Notes: a model not told the origin generated them from the letters alone. A stretch of 24,212 nucleotides of DNA from Acanthamoeba castellanii str. Neff (GCF_000313135.1 NW_004457699.1:1-24212); one strand, 5' to 3'. Shown: positions 7,910 through 18,706, counted from the first letter of the stretch. Made by a program: numbers and translations.

Positions 7910-8343
7910 GTTGTTGATGTGGGCACACCGTCTTTGTTAAAGCCACTGTCATCACTCTTGGGGAAGCTGCATGGGGCTCCCAGCTTGATCCTGGAACAGG
8001 ATTGCTCAACATTGTTGAAGTTGTCTTTGACATTGTCATTCCTTGGGTTGAGTTGACTCATGAGGGTGGCATTGAACTGAGTTGCTTGACAAGGGGGAGT
8101 GTTGGGGTTGTCATTGTTGACCTCCTCCTCTTCTTCCTTGCCTTCTTCCTCTGTATGGAGTAGGTAGGTGAGTCCCACTCCCCTGCAAGATGGGTTCAGT
8201 TGCTCTTGGCCCAGTTCAGGGGCCATGCATGAAAGCATTGTTGTCAGGTTGCATAGGAGGGTGAGCATCTCATCCCCTCCCAAGGCTGACACCTGGGTTT
8301 GATCCAGGCTGTTCATTGATGAAGTGGTACAGCTAGTCTGCAT
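7910..8343 (-). pseudogene. DIRS gag-like N-terminal frame, truncated
   Basis: A frame starting at 8343 (MQTSCTTSSMNSLDQTQ), 16 bases inside the right terminal repeat, carries an acidic run (EEEGKEEEEEVNNDN) and no enzyme motif. Its position directly after the 5' repeat fits the gag-like protein of DIRS elements. From about 7909 onward the same frame is only an antiphase reading of the RNase H segment, so the true frame ends at the deletion junction. Confidence 0.55.
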
Positions 8344-8358
8344 GATACATGAGCAACA

Positions 8359-8480
8359 TGGAGAAAAAAGGATGAATACGGGGATTGTGTTTAATCTCTT
8401 TTATTTCTTTTCCTGGTTCCGTTGTAACGGACTTGAAAGAAATAATAAATAAAGATTAAACAGAACAGAAGGTGTTCTCC
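8359..8480. repeat. DIRS right inverted terminal repeat
   Basis: Reverse-complement partner of 6093-6214. On the minus strand this is the 5' end of the element, upstream of the gag-like frame. The outermost 33 bases (8481-8513, CACTAGGGGG onward) differ from the left outer end and are represented in the internal complementary region. Confidence 0.92.
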
Positions 8481-8654
8481 CACTAGGGGGTAATCTACGT
8501 TACCCCTGGTAAGCGCCAATTTTGTCCGTCGTCTCCTGCATCGCGAGGGAAACTTTGAGCCTCGAGTGCCACAGTATCAATTAGCCCATTGGTTGTCCAA
8601 ATCAGCAAAAGCAAAAAAATTGAAAACTCCTTTCTGTTGTTCTGTGTTGTCGTG

Positions 8655-9709
8655 ATGCTGCACCCCACCACCGCTCTCCTTCTTGCCCTCTCCGTGGCCG
8701 TCTTCCTCGTCGCCTCAGCCGCTGCAGACAAAGATGACGACCATGAGCCTATCCGGCGCAAGTTCCTCGACTGGATGACGACCCACAACAAGTCCTACGT
8801 CAACCCAGAGTTGGCCCACCGGTGGAACGTGTGGCGCGAGAACTACCGCTTCATCGAGGAGCACAACCGCCAGAACCGCACCTACAGCCTGGGCATGAAT
8901 CAGTTTGGCGACCTCACCTTCGACGACTACAAGGCGCTCTACACCGTCACGATGCCGCCGTTCAACGCTTCCAACTACGACGTCCACAATGCCACCTCCT
9001 CCGGCCTCGCCCGTCGGAACGTCGACTGGAGGAACCAGAACTGTGTACAGAGAGTCAAGAACCAGGGTAAGCTCCCCAAAGAAAGCCCAATTTTTTCGCT
9101 GCCAACCTTACATGTGCATTTCCAGGTTCGTGCGAGTCGAATTATGCGTTCGCCGCCATCGGCGCCCTTGAAACTGCCTACTGTCTCAAGCACGATGGTT
9201 ATCTCGCCGACATGTCCGAGCAGCATCTTGTTGACTGTGGCGGCCGGGGCTGCAGCGGCGGTTGGATGCATGACATGTTCGCCTACCTCCAACGAAGTGG
9301 GGGCACTACGTTCCAGAGCGAGTATCCCTACACGGGGAGAGTCGGTACCTGTCAGGCTCAGAGCAAAAGGAAGGTTGCGCAGGTTGAGTCGCACAAGATG
9401 ATACGGCGAGGTGACGAGAATGATCTCATGCAGGCGCTCTCCACGGTCGGGACCATCGCCATCGCCTACAACGCTGGGACCCAAGCGCACGCCTACTACC
9501 GAAGCGGAGTTCTAGACGTCCCCGGCTGCGGAAATACTCCCACCCACGCCGTGCTGCTCGTCGGCTACGGTAACGAGGGTGGCAAGGACTACTGGCTCCT
9601 CAAGAACTCGTGGGGCACAAGTTGGGGCGAAGCTGGCTACTTCAAGTTGGTACGCGGCAAAAACATGTGTGGCATCGCCGATTGGGCCTCCTATCCCGTC
9701 GTCGTTTAA
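8655..9709 (+). CDS. Papain-family (C1A) protein with catalytic Cys replaced by Asn; two exons
   Basis: Exons 8655-9066 and 9126-9709 join through a 59-nt GT..AG intron to give 331 residues. A signal peptide is visible (MLHPTTALLLALSVAVFLVA). The I29 pro-region has an ERFNIN-like helix (RWNVWRENYRFIEEHN) and MNQFGDLTFDDY. The mature domain starts near NVDWRNQ. The oxyanion glutamine is present (VKNQG), but the next segment reads SCESNYAF where active enzymes have x-C-G-S-C-W-A-F: the nucleophile Cys25 is Asn and Trp26 is Tyr. The second half is well preserved: CGGRGCSGG, the histidine in THAVLLVGYG, and the asparagine in KNSWGTSWGEAGYFKL. It therefore looks like a secreted or lysosomal inactive homologue rather than a decayed gene. 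The start was chosen at 8655 because it opens the signal peptide; an in-frame ATG at 8589 has no such logic. Confidence 0.9.
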
Positions 9710-9904
9710 GGGACGCTCGCCTGTTATTGTTGTTGGGAAAACACTCTGTGTACAATCCCTTTTTGCCACCGACACTAGCACCTCGAATGCGCTGCACGTA
9801 GTCACGAATGGTGGGTGGCTTTTTCTAGCGGTAGTAAGTCGACAGAATAAATCACGGCGTAACGTGGGACTGGATCCAACCCCACCACCTCCTCCGACCA
9901 GCCT

Positions 9905-10252
9905 ATGGGAGGTGGATGCTCGGCGAGGCAAGACTTCACTGACGACGACAACCTGAGTGAGGGCGAACTCCTCGACAAGCTCCGTACTATCATCTCTAGC
10001 GAAGGTACTCCGCCGCCGCGTCGCTCTTCGGCGTGGTGAGTCGTGGCAGGCCAGTGAAGTGACAAATGGTTCCCCTTGTGGGCCAAAATCAAAGGGTCTG
10101 GCCCAGCAGACGTCGTTCCACTGGCCGAGGCGAACCTGGCTCGCGATCTGGTCATCCAAAGCCTCGCCCCAGTGTGGACCGACCGGCCCCGCATTGACGA
10201 GGTGGCGCAGAGCTTGCTCAACGTCGCTGATCAAGTCTCAGCGGTGGCGTAA
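9905..10252 (+). CDS. Small protein with putative myristoylation/palmitoylation start; structure uncertain
   Basis: The first block opens with MGGGCSARQDF, a strong pattern for N-myristoylation at Gly2 with palmitoylation at Cys5, followed by an acidic segment (DDDNLSEGELLDKLRTII). A second block in the same phase reads DVVPLAEANLARDLVIQSLA and RPRIDEVAQSLLNVADQVSA, ending at TAA 10250-10252. Between them (about 10030-10095) lie stops, so an intron is expected; I could not find a pair of sites that keeps the phase. Such a short acylated protein could act as a membrane anchor (LAMTOR1-like in style), but no homology was recognised. Confidence 0.45.
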
Positions 10253-10438
10253 CATTACGTCGTTACACCGGCGTAGTTTCCCCACACCTCTTGTCGCGCA
10301 GAAGAAATAAGCGCGGGTAGTTTTTGTACCCGTTCGTGGTAGCCGTGCGAACGTTCTAGAGTTGAGGTTGGGTGATGATACAGAGGTCTGATGGTGGTGG
10401 GCGCGCGCATGAGGTGTGACGGATGGGCCGAGGCCTAT

Positions 10439-12418
10439 CTAGCCCAGATCCTTTTCCACCTCGCCGTTGGGTCGGATCAACACTTTGGGCGCCGTCACCC
10501 AGATCGGACCCAGCAGGCCCGCACTGTAGTCCGTCGCCTGAGCCTGCGCACACGGAGATCGTGAACAACAGAGAAAGGAAGAGAAGAGAGATGCCAGAAG
10601 AGAAGAGAACGAAACGAACCGCAGCGTCGAATTGTTGGAGAAATCGGTCCAGGCCGGCGTGGAACTGTCGCGCCTGCGCCCGGTTGGAGGCCGAGAAGTA
10701 TACATTGAAGTGGTAGAAGCCCGAGTCCTCGTCCATCTGCCGCCCACACCAAGAAAAACGTTCAATGGGTGTACTCACCACCACCACCCACCACCCACCG
10801 CAGAGCCGCGCGGTACCTGGTCGATGAGGCTCGCCTCCTTGGCGTATCCGTCCCATCGCGCCTCCTCGGCTTGATGGTACTCGCCGTAGGCTTCCTCCTG
10901 CCTGTCGGCCACCGACTGGCGCCGGCGCGCGGGCACCCCGGCGTCGACGCTCCGCCGCACGGTGTCCTTTGACACACGCTGGCCTTCGCCGCCGAGCTCC
11001 GTGACCGTCGGAGTCGCGCCGAGGCTGCTCCGGGCCTTGCCGCCGCTTTTCTTGCGCTCGTCGCGGGCCTTGTCCATCTCCTCTTTGCTCCACGGGGTGA
11101 AGTGCATGCGCAGCGACTTGGTCCGCGCCACCCGCTTGCCGCTCGAGGCCGACTTGTTGTCGACGCCGAGGCCGAGCCCGTCTTCCCTCTGGCCCGCCGA
11201 CTTCTCTCCCATGGCTGCTGCGATGACGACGTCCTGCTCCTCGGCCCGCTCCTCGCGTGAGCTCTCCCTTCCCTTCTTGCGCGTGAACGTGAGAAAGTGG
11301 TGTCGTCGCGATGAAGATGAAGAAGAAGATGAAGATGATGAAGATGACGATGATGATGATGGTGACGATGACGTCGGCGGAGAGGAGGAGGAAATCGTGG
11401 GTGGTGAAGAAGACAGGCCGCGCGGGGAGACGGTGGCGAGAAAGCCGAGGCGGGGCGACAGCGAGCGCGGTGAGGAGGAGCGCGGCGAGGAGGTGTCGTC
11501 GCCGCTGGAGCCCGACGAGGTCGAGGTGCGGTGCCGGCCGCTCCCCTCGGTCGTGGCCAGGCTCTCGGCGTCGGCCAGCTCCTTCAGGGCCTGGATGATG
11601 TCCGCGCCCTTGACCGACGCCGGCAGCACGAAGCTGCGCGACCGCCGGTACGTCGGCGCTGTCGGCGTGTCCGGCGTGTCTGCCACCTTCTTCGTCTGTC
11701 GCCACCATCCGTCGTTCAGCACACACGCACCACCGCACACGCACCACCGCACACGCACACACGCGACACGTACAAGTTCTATGCGCATCGGCGAGGCTGT
11801 GGTGCTGCGGCTGCGGCGCGTAGGAGGAGCTCCGTCGTCCGCCTCGCCTTCCTCGGCCGACGACGGCGTGTGGCTGGCCGTGACGGCGGGCGTGGAGAGC
11901 GCGTCGCCGTTGGCCGCCATCACGATGCGCTCGCTGCCAAGCGCGATGCTCGGGTTGCGCTTGCGTCGCGTGGGCTGCACGCCGCTCGAGCTCCTCCGCG
12001 CTAGTAGCGACGGCGACGACGCCCCCTTCTCCTGTTGCTGCTGCTGATCGTCACTACTTGCAGCAGCCCGAGTCGATGTTGGTGTACGTGAACGACTCTC
12101 GGCCTCGCGCCGCCTTTGCAGGAGCGCCTCCATCTCTCGATCGATTTGTTGGAGCTCCTTCTCTACGTCATCTTCAACGTCATCGTTATCATTATCCACA
12201 TTTCTCTCTACAACGATTTGCGGTGGCGTTATACTGCTTCCTCTCGAGAGATGGCCGCCCATCTCGCATTGCCATCGAAGCAGGAGCTTCTCCATTTCCT
12301 TCTCCATTCCATTTAATTGGGCCTCGAGCTCTTTCACCCTCTTCTTGCCCTTCCCTGGATTCGTTTCATTGATGAATCGCACGCCGCTCCCCGCCGAGCC
12401 GTGCGCGCCCTCCTCCAT
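10439..12418 (-). CDS. Serine-rich, coiled-coil protein of unknown function; four exons
   Basis: Exons 12418-11774, 11695-10817, 10736-10620 and 10543-10439 join in phase through 78-, 80- and 76-nt introns, giving 581 residues. The N-terminus has a coiled coil (KRVKELEAQLNGMEKEMEKL) and a second acidic/helical stretch (VEKELQQIDREMEALLQRRR). The middle is low complexity, with a run of about 18 serines encoded near 11311-11365 and many SP/SPR phosphorylation-like sites. A short motif, RSRSFVLPASVKGADIIQAL, looks structured. The C-terminal 75 residues (GFYHFNVYFSASNRAQARQF and GLLGPIWVTAPKVLIRPNGE) look globular and were not recognised. The start at 12418 was chosen because upstream codons are AT-rich and uncharacteristic. 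It is divergent from the NT-C2/DIL gene. Confidence 0.7.
11311..11365 (-). repeat. Serine-codon (TCA/TCG) microsatellite inside a coding exon
   Basis: A GAA/GAT-type trinucleotide run on the plus strand encodes poly-serine on the minus strand within the coiled-coil gene. It would expand or contract in whole codons. Confidence 0.7.
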
Positions 12419-12942
12419 TATCGTACAGCCTGTGCACAGCCCCGCTCGCCTGGCGATCCGATCGAACTGGGCGCGAACGCAAGTGCTGGGTGTCCTATTA
12501 ATTATTTTCATTTCATTAATACCGGTATTACAAATTAATGGCAATACAATTATTTAAACTATTCACGCTCTCATTCACCGCATTCTTCACAAACATAACT
12601 TTCCGGCCAGGAATGCCGGGTTGCTCGGGCTACGGCGTTTTTGGCACAGAAGTCGAAATACAATATATATATATATTATTTTGTTATTGTTTTCCCATTC
12701 CTGACTTCTGTTCCGCACTCCTGCGCATCAGCAACAGAACGAGAATCAGCAAAGGGGTCACCCTCGCGCTGTCTACTTCACTGGCCCTCATCACTCCCAC
12801 AGCCTGGCTCTCTCGTTTCCGGTTCGCATTCGCGGTCCACACGCAGCCAACCACCGACTTCGTGCGTGTCGTTCCGTGGCGAGCGATTATAGTCCATTTT
12901 AATTATTATTATTCATTTTAATCATCCTTCAAGAGGGAGACG
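12419..12942. promoter_or_regulatory. Divergent intergenic region (524 bp)
   Basis: This AT-richer stretch separates the starts of two divergently transcribed genes and so should contain both promoters. It has a TA-repeat (12663-12677) and ATTATT runs just upstream of 12943. No specific binding site was recognised, and the open frames in it have no coding character. Confidence 0.45.
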
Positions 12943-15900
12943 ATGAAGAGGTCGTCGAAAACGAAGGAGAAGATCGGCAAGGCCGACAAGAAGGCCAAGC
13001 GTAACGTGAAGATCAAATTCACACTTCAGCTCAAATCGCTGCTCAATCTCTCCCCCGCACTCAACGACTCGGATGTCAGCGTTGCCTGGAAGCGAGGCTC
13101 CAAGAAGACCAACAAGGTGCACCCCTCCTCCCTTCCTCATTCCCAGCCTTTCTCATTCTCGACATTCCATCATCTCGAGTAGCACACTTTTTCCCCCTCT
13201 TCTTCTCGAGCCGCTACACGCCAAGCTACTTGTTTCTGCTGGGCTGGGCCTCATCTGGTGGGTGTGGATGATGCCATGTAGGGTGAGTCGGAAGGAGCAC
13301 GAGTGAAGCACGGCGCCGCGGAGTGGAAGAAGCCGCAAGCGGTCAGCATCGACGCCACACTGATCCAGTACCCCACGCTGCACAAGTTCCAGCAGAAGAC
13401 GATCGAGTTCACGCTCAAGCAGGTGCACAATCCCCAGATCTCGCTTCCACACGCATCACCGCCCACCCACCCACACACGCACGCACGCACACACGCCCAC
13501 CCGCACACGCACGCACACGCACACGGCGCAGGCGGGAGGACTGATGTCAGACCCATTCTTCTTCTTCTTTGTTGACAGTCGACGGACAAGAAGAAGGCGA
13601 ACGCTGTGACCACCTTCGAAGTCGATCTGGCCCAGTATGCCACGGACAAGTACCGTACTCCTCGCACCATTGCTTTAGCGGTGTAGGCCTACTCTCGTGT
13701 GCAGTTGCAACTGACGCCCGAGCGTCGACACACACACACCACACACACAGGACGGACGAGTTGGTCACGTTCCCCATCGTGGCATCCAAGGTCAAGTCCA
13801 AGTCGTCTGGTCCTCTCCCGCCCATCAGCCCAACAATCACAGTACGGCGCTTCAGCCTCACGCGTGTATGTGCGTGGGTGGTGGACGTGCACTGACGAGC
13901 TCGTGTCCCCTCTTATATATTTCTATACATTAGTTCAATATCAAGGCCGAGTGGCTGAAGATAGGCAACAAGAAGATTGTCAGCCGGTGCGTTGGCCCAG
14001 TTGATATTGCAATTCGCTCGTGCAACATTTTTTTTTAACGCTGTTCCTCCAATCATGTGCGCTTCGTGTCGTCGTCTCTTCACACCATGATCACAGGAGC
14101 AAGCGCGGCGATGACGACGACTACGACCTGCAGACCGATGCGGATGACGACGACCAGAGCGAGACCGACATCGACGATTCGGATATGGAGTCCGACTCAG
14201 ACATGGTACGACACACACACACACACACACACACCATGCAGCAATGCGTGACATGTATCACATCAACAATATTTAATCCTTCTATATCACTATGATCAAT
14301 CGCCAACACTGATAGTGTTTCCTTTTCCTATGTAGGACGACAGCGACGGCGATGACAAGTCGAAAGGCGGCGGCGGCATGGACGGCCTCTCGTACTCGCT
14401 CGACTACCCGGTGGCCGCGCCCAGCGCGATCCCCCTCGCCGGCAGCGGCGGCAGCGGGCTAGGCATCAGCATGCAGAACGGGCTCAACAAGGAGATCGAG
14501 AAGGAGCTCAAGCAGCTGCAGAAGGAGGTGCGGGACCTCAAGAAGGAGATGGCCGAGCGCGACCAGGCCATGGTCGAGCTGATCGAGCTCCGCGCCCGAC
14601 TCGATACATCTACGGCGGCGGGCGACAAGAAAAAGAACTCGGGCGGCGGCGGCGGCTCGGTTCGCGGGTGGAAGGAGATCAAGAAGGAGATGACCGACCT
14701 CAAGCGGTGGATCGAGAAGAAGGACGACGAGGCCGCCAGCCTGCGCAAGGAGCTCGAGAAAGGCGGCGGCGGTAAGGGGAAGAAGGGCAGCGCCAAGGGC
14801 GACAAGGAGAACGGCGACGGCAGCGGTGGCGGCGGCGGGGCCGACGAGCTGGAGGAGACCAAGAAGCGGCTCAAGGAGCGCGAGGAGGAGCTCAAGCGGG
14901 TGATGAAGCAGGCCGAGCAACAGGAGGAGGAGCTCGAGAAGATGCAGCAGATCGTCGACACCGTCACTCGATCCGGTGACAAGTCCGGTACGGGACTCGC
15001 AATTTGGTTGCGTGGTTGCGCAGTTGCTCAAGTGTGTGTGTCGTGTGTGTCGTGTCGTGTGTCGTGCGCCGTGTCGTGTGTGCTCTCCCGCCCATGTAGG
15101 CACGATCAAGCTCACGAGCGCGCAGCTGAAGACGATGAGCGGCGAGCTGAAGGTGAAGAAGGAGCTCGAGCTCGAGCGGGAGAAGGCCAAGCAGAAGGAG
15201 AAGGAATTAGATTCCTCCGTCCGCATGCTCAAGACCAAGGAGGACGAGGTCAAGAAGCTCACCAAACACAACGAACAACAGGAAAAGGTAACACTATTAA
15301 TTTCTATTTTTTCTTTACAATTATCTTATATATATTTCTATATTTGCTGCCAATTAATTCATTTACTAATTAAATTAATGTGCTTTACAGAAAATCAAAA
15401 AGCTCCAGGAGGAGCTGGAGCAGTTGAAGCAGGAGGCGGGCGGCCACAAGAAGGTGGCCGACGGGTCCGACGGCACGTCCGGCGTGGGCAGCCCGGGCGG
15501 CGGCCTGCTGGGCCGACGCAAGAAGTCCAACGAGGACTTGCCGCCACTCTACGGCGAGGGCAGCGACTCGGGCACCTGGAAGGTGGGCGGAGGTGGAGGC
15601 GTCATCAGCACCATCCGACGCAAGGCCCTCTCGCCCCGTCAGGCCTTCCGCAGCAACGGCGACGCCGAAACCGACGACGACGGTACCGGTGTGTGTCGTG
15701 TGTCGTGTGTCGTGTGTCGTGTGTCGTGTGTCGTGTGTCGTGTGTCGTGTGTCGTGTGTCGTGTGTCGTGTGGCGTGTGGCGTGTGTTCTCAACGAGGGA
15801 GGGGTGCAGATGTGAGCGATAGGAGTGAGGGCGGCAGCGAGAAGTCGAAGAAGAAGAAAAAGAAGAAGGACAAGGGCAAGGAAAAGGAGCCGATCAGCGA

Positions 15901-18499
15901 CGTGACCGCGCGCCCGCCCGGCTCCCCCGACTCAGCCGAACTCAGACAGCAGATCGAGGTCTTTGCCCCCCCCCTCCATCTCGGCCTCGTTCAATTTCTC
16001 TCCTTTTCTTTTTCTTCATTCTTTTCTTTTGGCTCGGCGCTCACACCGCGTACACCGCGTACACCGCAGGAAAACGAGATTCTGGAGAAGTGTATCTATT
16101 GTGCGGACCCGACCAAGTTCTTCACCTACGAGGTGTCGCTTCCTATGGCCTCGAGCATGGACCTCAATCTCTCCGGCCCTGGTACCGCCGCAGGCTCCTC
16201 GCTCTTCGCTACGCACGACACGCACGACACTCACAAAACACGACACGACACGACGCACACGACACACAGCAGCAGCAGCAGCGCAAGTCACGATGCAGGC
16301 CGGCATTCCCGTAGCGGCGAAGGACCTGTTCATGTTCCTGCGCGAAACGGAGGCCCTCATGGCCCACGCCCTCAACCAGCCGCTCCTCCAGCGCATCATC
16401 AACGCCCTTTTCATCGCCGTCGAGGTACTTTTCCACCCTACATTCCATCACATTCCATCGCCGCATTCTATCGCTGCATTCCACGACTGAACCGACCGCC
16501 GCCCGCCCATTCGTTTGCCCCACCATCACCAGAGGAGCAGCCAGAACGCCAGCATGCAGTGCTATTGGATGGCCTTCTGCCTCTCCCTCATCAATCAGGT
16601 ATGCCGCGTCGTGTCGTTGGTCGTGTCGTGTCGTGTCATTGTGCGTGTGCGTGTCGTGCGTGTGCGTGTCGTGCGTGTGTCGTGCTGACGGACTGTGGTG
16701 GTGATTGGGGGGGAGGTCAGATCGGGTCGGACAAGCAGATCACGCTGCAGCCGGGCCTGGACGTGAAGCTGCTGAGCAAGCTGAAGAACTACGAGAAGAA
16801 GGGCATCCTGTTCGAGGTCAACTCGGCCAAGCCGCCCAAGCGGCCCGAGGACGTGCTCACCTACTTCGTGCGCCAGATGAACGTCGTCGCCCTCCGCGCC
16901 TTCCTCAACCTCCACCTCCAGCTCCGGGTGCAGATCGTGCCCATCCTGCTCCCCTCGATCCTGGGCCAGCACAACGTGCTCAAGGCCCACTTTGCCGCCA
17001 ACGTCGACATGTCGTCGCCGGCCCTCCTGGCCGTCAAGTTCACGCCCAAGGACATCACCCGCCTCCTCTCCAGTTACATGGACGACTTTGCCCGCAACTA
17101 CATCTTCCCCAGCGTCATGAAGCAATTCCTCCTCTCCATCTACAGGTACCACCTGTCGTGTGCGTGTGTGCGGTCGTGCGTGTGCGTGTGCGGTTGAGTG
17201 CATGCGGCTGAGTGCGTGCGGTGATTGGGTGAGTAACAGGTCGATCAACGTGGCGATCTTTAACGCGATCATGTCACGCAAGGAGCTGTGCACGGCGTCG
17301 AACGGGTACCAGATCCGGTTCGGCCTGGCGCAGCTGACGGCGTGGCCGTTCGAGATCACCCCGACGGCCGCCTCGTCGGCCGCCGGCGTGACCCCGCCGC
17401 CGCAGTCGCCCCGCGACGGCAGCGGATCGGCACAGCAGGGCCACGTCCACGCGCCCGGGTCGCCCCGCACGCCGCTTCCCGTGTCGGCCATCTACTTTGA
17501 TGTCATCGACGCCGGCCCCATTGTGTACGTGCGACATGCATAACACGACACAACGACGCACGACACACGCTCACATATCTTATTTTTGTTAAAGGCAAGA
17601 GCTGGAGCCCACGCTGGAGGCTGCGGGCGTGCTGGTGCTGGACAAGACGCAGCTCAACTCGGACGACGGCCTGCGCCACGCGGCGCCCTTCCTCCACCCG
17701 GTCCACCTCAACCACCTCCTCCTCTCCTTCACCCCCGACGAGTACCCCCACCCCAAACGTTTCCATTCTGTTTCGTTTTCGTTTGAGTTTCGTTTCGTTT
17801 GGTTTGGTTTCTGACTTGTGTCCCGCGCGCCAATTAAGGCTGTCACCCAATCCGGTGCCGGACAAGCCCAAGAAGCTGCTCTCCATGATCATCTCTCGGT
17901 GCGTAGGTGTTGCAGGCGATGAATGGTTGGTCAGTGCCGCAGTTAAGACTGACGAATGGCGCGGCGGTCGTTTGCTCGCTCGCAGGGAAACGAATCTGCC
18001 GCCGCTGCAGCTGCCCGACATCCCGCCGGTCCGGTTCCCGTCGCCGTTCGACGGGGACGGCAGCCGGGCGCCTGCCAGGCCCGGGGTGCCGCCCCTCCCC
18101 AGCGGTCCATCTGTCCTGGCCAGCCGCGGTTCGCAAGTGAGCAAGGGCGGCGGCAACAGCAGCGGAAGCGACGGCCGAGGCGACTACGACAGCGACGCTA
18201 CGAAGCCACAGCAGCCGCCCCCGCCGCAGCGATGGCAGCCCGCCACGTCGCGCGGAGGCGGTGGACGAGAACCGCAGCTCGAGGAGGAGGACGAACTGTA
18301 CCATGGGAACGGCTACGGCAGCAGCAGCAGCAACAACAACAACTACGACGATGATGAGGATGACGATGACGACTACAACCACCGAGCGGCGGCTGCGAAG
18401 AAGAAGCGGGGCACGACCAAGGCGGGAGGAGGCTACGGCGGCGGCGGCTACAACCCCTACAGCGATGACGACGACGATTCACGCGGCGGACTCATGTAG
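12943..18499 (+). CDS. NT-C2 / coiled-coil / DIL (dilute) domain protein; 18 exons
   Basis: Hand-built exons: 12943-13116, 13282-13422, 13579-13649, 13751-13841, 13934-13986, 14097-14205, 14336-14987, 15100-15287, 15391-15688, 15810-15958, 16070-16181, 16288-16424, 16533-16598, 16721-17145, 17240-17524, 17595-17741, 17839-17898 and 17986-18499. All phases agree; total 1223 residues. Residues about 20-160 form an NT-type C2 domain (KRNVKIKFTLQLKSLLNLSP; VSVAWKRGSKKTNK; TTFEVDLAQYA; VTFPIVASKVK), as in EEIG1/EHBP1 proteins. An acidic linker and long coiled coil follow (KEIEKELKQLQKEVRDLKKE). The C-terminal part is a DIL domain (LRETEALMAHALNQPLLQRI; QFLLSIYRSINVAIFNAIMS; LCTASNGYQIRFGLAQLTAW), the cargo-binding fold of myosin V. 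The tail is poly-Asn/Asp/Gly rich. Together this suggests a membrane-tethered cytoskeletal or trafficking adaptor, without a motor. Confidence 0.88.
14211..14233. repeat. (AC)n microsatellite in intron 6
   Basis: A pure AC dinucleotide run directly after the splice donor GTACG of exon 6 in the NT-C2/DIL gene. Confidence 0.9.
15689..15783. repeat. Heptamer (TGTGTCG)n tandem repeat in intron 9
   Basis: Intron 9 of the NT-C2/DIL gene (15689-15809) is largely a tandem heptamer TGTGTCG, about a dozen copies, beginning at the donor GTGTGT itself. The donor can therefore be re-created in every unit. Because seven is not a multiple of three, each copy number gives a different phase if the intron is retained. 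Related GTGTCGT tracts recur in introns 7 and 13. Confidence 0.9.
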
Positions 18500-18706
18500 T
18501 TTGTAAAACACAACACACCAACACGACACGACACACGACATGCGCACACACGCACGCGTGCGACAGGAACGGTGTATGTTAAATTCGCGAAGGCTGGGGC
18601 GGGCTGTACATGTAGCTACATCGCTTGGCAGCGAGGCAGAAGAGGAAAACGAATGATAGGAGCAGAAGAAGACGAAGAAGAAGAAAAAGAACGAGTTCTA
18701 AACGGG

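Larger units (their letters stand above)
6079..8513 (-). mobile_element. Internally deleted DIRS-type tyrosine-recombinase retrotransposon
   Basis: The element is delimited by inverted terminal repeats (6093-6214 and 8359-8480) plus short unique outer ends (6079-6092 and 8481-8513). On the minus strand the order is ITR, gag-like frame, RT/RNase H tail, tyrosine recombinase, internal complementary region, ITR. This is the architecture of DIRS elements, which copy through a circular intermediate and integrate with a tyrosine recombinase instead of a DDE integrase. No reverse transcriptase palm domain is present: the gag-like frame is joined directly to the end of the RNase H region, so the copy is non-autonomous. 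Recombinase and RNase H frames carry TGA codons. The interior has about 11 CpG in 2 kb. No target duplication is seen, as expected for this class. Confidence 0.9.

Noticed and set aside
8589..8654. Upstream in-frame ATG for the papain-like gene
   Set aside because: It would put 22 mostly polar residues before an evident signal peptide that begins at 8655.
9512..10234. 240-codon minus-strand frame opposite the papain-like gene end
   Set aside because: It lies over well-conserved papain motifs on the plus strand and has no protein signature of its own.
12538..12921. 127-codon plus-strand frame between divergent genes
   Set aside because: AT-rich, no domain, and it occupies the shared promoter region.
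13440..13540. CRISPR-like regular short repeats
   Set aside because: These are CA/CGCA microsatellites in an intron with no unique spacers; the organism is eukaryotic.
15593..17197. 534-codon plus-strand frame through several introns of the NT-C2/DIL gene
   Set aside because: It changes phase relative to the true exons and includes heptamer-repeat translation; spliced exons fit the DIL family, the continuous frame does not.
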